From: Cristatella mucedo
Lineage: Eukaryota > Bryozoa > Phylactolaemata > Cristatellidae
DNA length: 64,000 bases
NCBI GenBank assembly: GCA_009760855.2
Contig: WPIO01000046.1
Span: forward strand, 2,559,501-2,623,500
Reading direction: 5' to 3'
Below are positions 63,070 through 64,000 of the stretch, piece by piece. The position numbers were made by a program, and so were the translations under genes. Numbering within the stretch: position 1 is the first letter of the stretch; every line of letters starts with the position of its first letter. Under the pieces are notes generated by a model that saw nothing but the letters and a program-made list of their open reading frames with translations, searched no databases and had not been told where the DNA came from.

Positions 63070-63396
63070 TATATATATATATAGCTTGTCCAATTAAACT
63101 TTTCTCCGTTACTCCACTGTGCAAGTATGTGGTGCAAGTACACAGTCGAAAGTGTTGTTTGCTTGCAATTTGTCACTCGCGTTTGCTTTTCCTTGATCTA
63201 ATCTACAGCCTTAGTTCGTCACATTTTCAGGCTGTCTCTCCCCGCCAGCTCCCGTGTCTGCTCCGCCTGCAGCCACCGGATTTAGATCTGTGACAGCTCC
63301 GAAGGCCAACGGCAAGGCTGCGAGGGATGCTACCGACAATGGTGCCTCGTCTGACCTGGGACCTATGCACTGCTACTCGTGTGGAGGGCTTATTGC
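44530..63396 (+). CDS. Zasp-like: Gene 2: paralogous PDZ-LIM protein, 3' part beyond the window
   Basis: Coding exons: 44530-44640, 48530-48681, 54070-54190, 54957-55225, 58753-59384, 63231-63396. They join in frame into 483 complete codons and run on past the window. The PDZ domain is residues 1-88, followed by TWSPRVFTGTD (the TWRPxVTPTG stretch of the family), YNRVPKPFG at 137-145, a long Ala/Pro/Gln-rich linker with six prolines at about 231-236, a ZM-like motif near 403-424 (SRTFRILEQEIERG), and CYSC at 476-479, the first zinc knuckle of LIM1. The intron inside the PDZ domain is at the same place and phase as in gene 1, and both genes point the same way: a tandem duplicate. The number of LIM domains cannot be known from this window. 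Confidence 0.9.
46720..46832 (-). mobile_element. SINE-B copy
   Basis: Complement: TCGCGGGTTCAAATCCTGCA (B box), GTGGGCAACCCTTTATAGC, AGGCTCTTCTGCGACTATAT and AATGAGGCTGTGAAATCAGC. The head is eroded. Confidence 0.75.
47030..47560 (-). mobile_element. LINE-A (minus strand) with nested SINE-A fragment
   Basis: Complement shows the LINE-A tail at left and C-terminal coding remnants to 47560. A 5'-truncated SINE-A (47240-47335, + strand) interrupts it. Confidence 0.7.
47240..47335 (+). mobile_element. SINE-A, 5'-truncated, nested in LINE-A
   Basis: GTCGAGCCCTGTAGCATATG, TGAAGTACCTGAATATAG, TTAAGTTCTCTTAAGGTGCT and AATGAATTATTATTATT. Confidence 0.75.
47600..47768 (+). mobile_element. SINE-B-like copy
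   Basis: It has a tRNA-like head near CAGCCCAAGGGTAAGTGC, B box GTGGGTTCGAGTCCTGCTGC and GGCAATCCTTAATTGC. The 3' part is diverged. Confidence 0.65.
47835..48464 (+). mobile_element. LINE-A, 3' end, well preserved
   Basis: About 100 C-terminal residues remain, in two frames joined by one shift ([60 protein letters not shown], stop after FSGSL). Then the 3' UTR, AAAGCGCCTAGAGAGAGATT and (ATT)n. It ends about 65 nt before exon 2 of gene 2. Confidence 0.9.
48530..48681 (+). CDS. Zasp-like: Gene 2 exon 2: second half of the PDZ domain
   Basis: The acceptor is GTCTTGTTAG and the donor CAAAG|GTGAGC (phase 2). It reads VQPNSIAALAGLMAGDGVL, then a KINGKNADLMEHEMAKEEI helix region, and ends in VNFFVQR. 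Length and phases equal those of exon 2 of gene 1. The usual AGLQAGD turn is AGLMAGD here. Confidence 0.94.
48747..48856 (+). CDS. Gene 2 candidate alternative exon after the PDZ domain
   Basis: The block lies between CCGTTGCCTTTGCAG and GTGAGTC, only 65 nt after exon 2. Spliced to exon 2 it reads KHRLLPNLNCLYSKTF and then stops, which would give a PDZ-only isoform of about 104 residues. In another frame it is fully open (starting KASLAAQPELSVQQ) but that frame cannot be reached from exon 2. Both splice signals are good; the role is unproven. Confidence 0.3.
49213..49378 (+). mobile_element. SINE-A, near full length
   Basis: Head TTGGTTTGGCCCAGCGGTTA, CCCCGACCGAGGTCTGGGTG, GAGCTGGAGCCCCGTTGGGT, then ATGTGAAGCATCTGAGTAG, TTAAGTTCTCTTAGGGCCCT and AAATAAATTATATTTAT. 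Confidence 0.88.
49540..51095 (-). mobile_element. LINE-C remnants (minus strand), mosaic with GA tract
   Basis: The left end matches the complement of an L2-like 3' end (AGAGAATCAAATC, AAGTGCTTTACAACTC). Segments near 50480-50700 and 50990-51090 resemble those at 54335-54690 and 55800-56340. A purine tract splits it. The middle, 49700-50470, is unassigned. Confidence 0.5.
50711..50984. repeat. Imperfect (GA)/(GGA) purine tract, 274 bp
   Basis: Almost only G and A, with GAGAGA and GGAAGGAGG blocks. The Ser/Leu/Pro open frame on the minus strand is a repeat artefact. Confidence 0.95.
51112..51283 (-). mobile_element. SINE-B copy
   Basis: Complement: head GGGTCTTAGCCCAGCGGTAA, a diverged B box (GTCGTAGGTTGTAGTC), GTGGGCGATCCTTTACAGCC and AGGCTAATGAATCAGC. 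Confidence 0.8.
51388..51540 (-). mobile_element. SINE-B copy
   Basis: Complement: CATGGGTTCGAGTCCTGCAT (B box), GAGGTCCTTGATTGCCCAGT, AAGGCTCTTCTGTTGCTATA and AAGGCTGTTGAATCAGCT. Confidence 0.8.
52938..52990 (+). CDS. Gene 2 possible cassette exon (weak)
   Basis: A stretch reading AAEAPAAAAPVKVTVNSVG has linker-like composition and follows a good pyrimidine tract ending in CTTTTTTCCAG. The best acceptor at 52932 gives the wrong phase. A second AG at 52937 and a weak donor at GG|GTCTTT would keep frame between exons 2 and 3. It may be chance. Confidence 0.2.
53867..53904. repeat. (CT)n microsatellite
   Basis: Short CT array 165 nt upstream of exon 3 of gene 2. Confidence 0.9.
54070..54190 (+). 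CDS. Zasp-like: Gene 2 exon 3: post-PDZ segment
   Basis: The acceptor is GTTGCATTGCAG and the donor CCCTTG|GTAAGC (phase 0). Joined to exon 2 it gives VQR-AATVTWSPRVFTGTD, matching the Trp-x-Pro...Thr-Gly stretch that follows the PDZ domain in ZASP proteins. It ends in SRISLAVNRPL. Another AG lies at 54037, but the frame from there meets a stop. Confidence 0.85.
54335..54690 (-). mobile_element. LINE-C 3' end
   Basis: The left end is GATAATAATGTTTAGTCGGC, then CTTAAGAGAACTTGTTCTCT, the complement of an L2-like tail. TAATGACATCTACGGTATCA recurs near 55905. It lies between exons 3 and 4 of gene 2. Confidence 0.6.
54957..55225 (+). CDS. Zasp-like: Gene 2 exon 4: linker with YNRVPKPFG
   Basis: The acceptor is CTGTCTCTGCAG and the donor CCCAA|GTAAGC (phase 2). 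It begins GTQNIGSSYNRVPKPFG; YNxxPKPFG-type sequence recurs in ZASP/PDLIM linkers. The rest is Ala/Ser/Pro-rich (for example PSGNVPLSPPFSSNGARLG) and probably disordered. Confidence 0.9.
55800..56340 (-). mobile_element. LINE-C 3' end
   Basis: ATAATAATATTAAGAACACA, then AACCTAATCTCTATCCAGGC, is the complement of an L2-like tail. Downstream coding remnants resemble 50490-50690 on the same strand. Confidence 0.6.
57252..57398 (+). mobile_element. SINE-A copy
   Basis: Head CCCTGGTTGGGCCTGGAATG (eroded A box), CAAGGTCATGGGCTCGAGCC, GTGAAGCACCTGTATAG, TTCTCTTTTAAGGTGCTGTA and an A/T tail. Confidence 0.8.
57529..57706 (-). mobile_element. SINE-B, near full length
   Basis: Complement: head GCCATGATGGCACACAAGGT, B box GTCGTGGTTTCAAATTCTGC, GGGCGATCCTTTATGGCTGC, AAGGCTCTTGTGTCGCTATA and AGGCTGTTAAATCAGC. 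Confidence 0.85.
57811..57869 (+). CDS. Gene 2 candidate micro-exon a (59 nt)
   Basis: The acceptor is GCCCTTATCGTCATGCAG and the donor CTCCG|GTTAGA. From exon 4 (phase 2) it is open: CDSASVSPETPHIPALYCS, leaving in phase 1. That phase fits the candidate at 58087-58177; the two together are 150 nt and keep the frame into exon 5. Another frame (VTVPVYRRKRLTSLPSIAP) is also open, so the assignment is tentative. Confidence 0.3.
58087..58177 (+). CDS. Gene 2 candidate micro-exon b (91 nt)
   Basis: It follows CTACAACCCAG and, entered in phase 1, reads GPSVALAPAAPATAAISS, an Ala/Pro linker like the rest of the protein. A donor at CG|GTGGAAG is weak but gives phase 2, which suits exon 5. It is usable only together with the candidate at 57811-57869. 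Confidence 0.3.
58266..58690. repeat. Extended (CT)n pyrimidine tract upstream of gene 2 exon 5
   Basis: About 425 bp of nearly pure pyrimidines with recurrent TCCCACTC(T)n units and one internal duplication (the CACTCATGCTCTCTCTTTCT unit occurs twice). Open frames over it on both strands are artefacts. It ends about 60 nt before the exon 5 acceptor. Confidence 0.95.
58753..59384 (+). CDS. Zasp-like: Gene 2 exon 5: long proline/alanine/glutamine linker and ZM-like motif
   Basis: This is the longest exon (632 nt), with acceptor ACCTTTTTGCAG and donor GAA|GTAAGC (phase 1). It starts [20 protein letters not shown], a proline run of the kind bound by EVH1, SH3, WW or profilin domains. It continues through an Ala-rich helix-like part, SPGYYGKVSHIRSRSAELL, a six-Gln run, a charged EQEEEFKRKG stretch, and ends in SRTFRILEQEIERG, the ZM-like motif. 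The phase-1 donor after this motif also occurs in gene 1 exon 4. Confidence 0.93.
60480..60673. mobile_element. hAT MITE, SPIN/URR1-like, copy 2, nested in LINE-A
   Basis: Left end CGGTGGTTCTCAACCTTCCT and right end GGTTGAGAGCCGCTG are imperfect terminal inverted repeats of 15 bp. Flanks CCTTGTAT (60472-60479) and CCTTGTAC (60674-60681) are an 8-bp target duplication with one change. Interior includes GTTCCTCATGTTGTGGCAAC, CCCCTGTGAAAGGGTCGTTC and GACCCCAAAGGGGTTGCAAC. Removal of the element rejoins LINE-A sequence (TACCTTGTA / CGAACCTCAAA). Confidence 0.87.
60682..60998 (+). mobile_element. LINE-A, 3' end, split by the hAT element
   Basis: After the hAT element come ACGGTGCCTTTAGTTCGTAT, CCCAAAGCCTGGAACTCACT, the 3' UTR, AAAGTGCCTAGAGGGAGATT, CAGTTCTCTTAGGGCGCTAT and a TATTATTGC tail. 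Confidence 0.82.
61698..61872. repeat. G-rich minisatellite, unit about 17-20 bp
   Basis: About nine imperfect units of TCGGRCTGYCTGGGGG with variable G runs. The minus-strand Pro-rich frames over it are repeat artefacts. Confidence 0.9.
62168..62875 (-). mobile_element. LINE-B (minus strand) split by a LINE-A insertion
   Basis: The left part (62168-62308) is the complement of the LINE-B 3' UTR and C-terminus, up to CTAACATACTTCAGA. The match resumes at about 62690 (ACGCAACAAAGAGAAAGTGA, GTTGAGGTAGTTGAGTTAGT), aligning with 30955-31130. The gap is a complete LINE-A 3' copy. Confidence 0.82.
62309..62688 (+). mobile_element. LINE-A, 3' end, inserted into LINE-B
   Basis: It begins at GTTTACCTATACCCCGTATA and includes TTTGGAGACCGTGTCTTTAG, CCCAAAACCTGGAACTCACT, AAAGTGCCTAGAAAGAGATT and an (ATT)n tail. 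Confidence 0.85.
62963..63083. repeat. (AT)n cluster with repeated AGCTTGTCCATATA-type spacers
   Basis: Three AT arrays separated by TAGCTTGTCC, TAGCTATATA and TGTCTATATA spacers; TAGCTTGTCCA(A/T) occurs twice. Confidence 0.93.
63231..63396 (+). CDS. Zasp-like: Gene 2 exon 6: linker and first knuckle of LIM1
   Basis: The acceptor is CACATTTTCAG and the donor ATTGC|GTAAGT (phase 2). It completes the serine split from exon 5, then reads LSPPAPVSAPPAATGFRS and ends in LGPMHCYSCGGLI. CYSC corresponds to CDGC in LIM1 of gene 1, and the intron falls at the same place in the LIM domain. The remaining LIM exons are beyond the window. Confidence 0.92.
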
Positions 63397-63639
63397 GTAA
63401 GTAGCAGAGCTGCCGGTCTGCTGGAGGCAGGCATGCAGTTGAGTTGGATGGAAAGGAACCTTTGGATGGCAACGAAGAGAGATCAAAGTTGGAAGGGGAG
63501 GAGACACAGTGAGATATGTGTTTTTTATGTTAACGAGTTTGCAGCAAGTTCCAGATCGCTCTGGCACTTCACTGACAACTGCGAAGGATTGCAAGGAGAG
63601 TCGATGGGATTGGGGGAGGCTCGAGCAGAGGGTTTGTTC

Positions 63640-63832
63640 TGGTAGATCACTACCTCAACTACACTCCTGACTGTGCTATGCTTCCCACTTTCTCTTAGTT
63701 TCGTGAGATGAAGTCTGTTGGCTACCGAATGCGTACCGAAAGCCGCTTATGCTGTGAGTGCACTATAGAAAACTCTCCTGCATAACATCCACATAGCCTT
63801 TGTGGCTTTGTGGAGTTACAGACGGAGATACA
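63640..63832 (+). mobile_element. LINE-B, 3' end
   Basis: AGATCACTACCTCAACTACA, ACTTTCTCTTAGTTTCGTGA, GAAAGCCGCTTATGCTGTGA and the 3' UTR GTGGAGTTACAGACGGAGAT with an ACATAC tail. Confidence 0.85.
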
Positions 63833-63854
63833 TACATAGACACGACAGGTCATC

Positions 63855-64000
63855 ATGTCTATCTGCCAAAGCCCGACAGCTAGGCTTGCCAGTCATGAAT
63901 GGCAACATTTTCCCTGTTAGACCACTGCCCTCCGACCTGTGATAGGCCCTCCCCCAATTAAACAGTGCATTGACCTAAAGGTTCTGTCGCTTACTTTTGG
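63855..64000 (+). mobile_element. LINE-A C-terminal segment, cut by the window edge
   Basis: AGCTAGGCTTGCCAGTCATG, AGACCACTGCCCTCCGACCT and TGACCTAAAGGTTCTGTCGC parallel 28330-28440 of the longest LINE-A copy. Confidence 0.78.

Larger units (their letters stand above)
59385..63230. other. Gene 2 intron 5
   Basis: It contains a SPIN-like hAT element inside a LINE-A, a G-rich minisatellite, a LINE-B interrupted by a LINE-A and an AT-rich microsatellite cluster. Unassigned sequence lies at 59660-60460 and 61010-61670. Confidence 0.7.
63397..64000. other. Start of gene 2 intron 6 with LINE fragments
   Basis: After the exon 6 donor come about 240 unassigned bases, then a LINE-B 3' end and a LINE-A segment running off the window. 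Confidence 0.75.

Overview
The window is animal genomic DNA. Coding sequence is split into small exons with GT-AG introns of about 1.2 to 7 kb. Introns and spacers are full of microsatellites, 5'-truncated LINE copies and tRNA-derived SINEs. The encoded proteins belong to the Alp/Enigma (ZASP/LDB3/PDLIM) family of PDZ-LIM proteins of muscle Z-discs and actin anchorage. Closeness to insect Zasp proteins in LIM1 and the general repeat texture suggest a bilaterian invertebrate, perhaps a lophotrochozoan. The species cannot be fixed from the sequence alone.

Layout. Positions 1-3517 are CpG-rich upstream sequence, opening with a 17-bp tandem repeat. Gene 1 (3518-34622, + strand) is complete: 11 coding exons with compatible splice phases give a 469-residue protein with an N-terminal PDZ domain, a ZM-like motif and three C-terminal LIM domains. 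A 31-nt exon at 15288-15318 looks like a mutually exclusive alternative to the 127-nt exon 17088-17214. From 34623 to 44529 is intergenic: first a CpG-poor stretch with repeats, then from about 37.1 kb a CpG-rich, repeat-poor stretch with no gene I can defend. Gene 2 (44530 to beyond 63396, + strand) is a diverged tandem paralogue. Its PDZ domain is split by an intron at the same place and phase as in gene 1, its second exon is the same length (152 nt), and it has a long Ala/Pro/Gln-rich linker and a ZM-like motif. Its first LIM domain begins at the window's right end, and the rest of the gene lies outside.

Mobile DNA. There are two main L2/CR1-like LINE families, here called LINE-A and LINE-B, plus a related LINE-C. 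Two tRNA-derived SINE families are present. SINE-A ends in a tail that closely matches the LINE-A 3' end, so LINE-A probably mobilised it. Two short hAT elements (24921-25073 and 60480-60673) have 8-bp target duplications and termini matching, from memory, the SPIN/URR1 group known for horizontal transfer between vertebrates and invertebrates. Several insertions are nested, which gives a relative chronology.

How the genes work together. Both proteins are expected to bind alpha-actinin or similar C-termini through the PDZ domain and other partners through the LIM domains. A head-to-tail pair that keeps the domain plan but has diverged linkers suggests tandem duplication followed by specialisation. 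No prokaryotic, CRISPR or viral system is seen.
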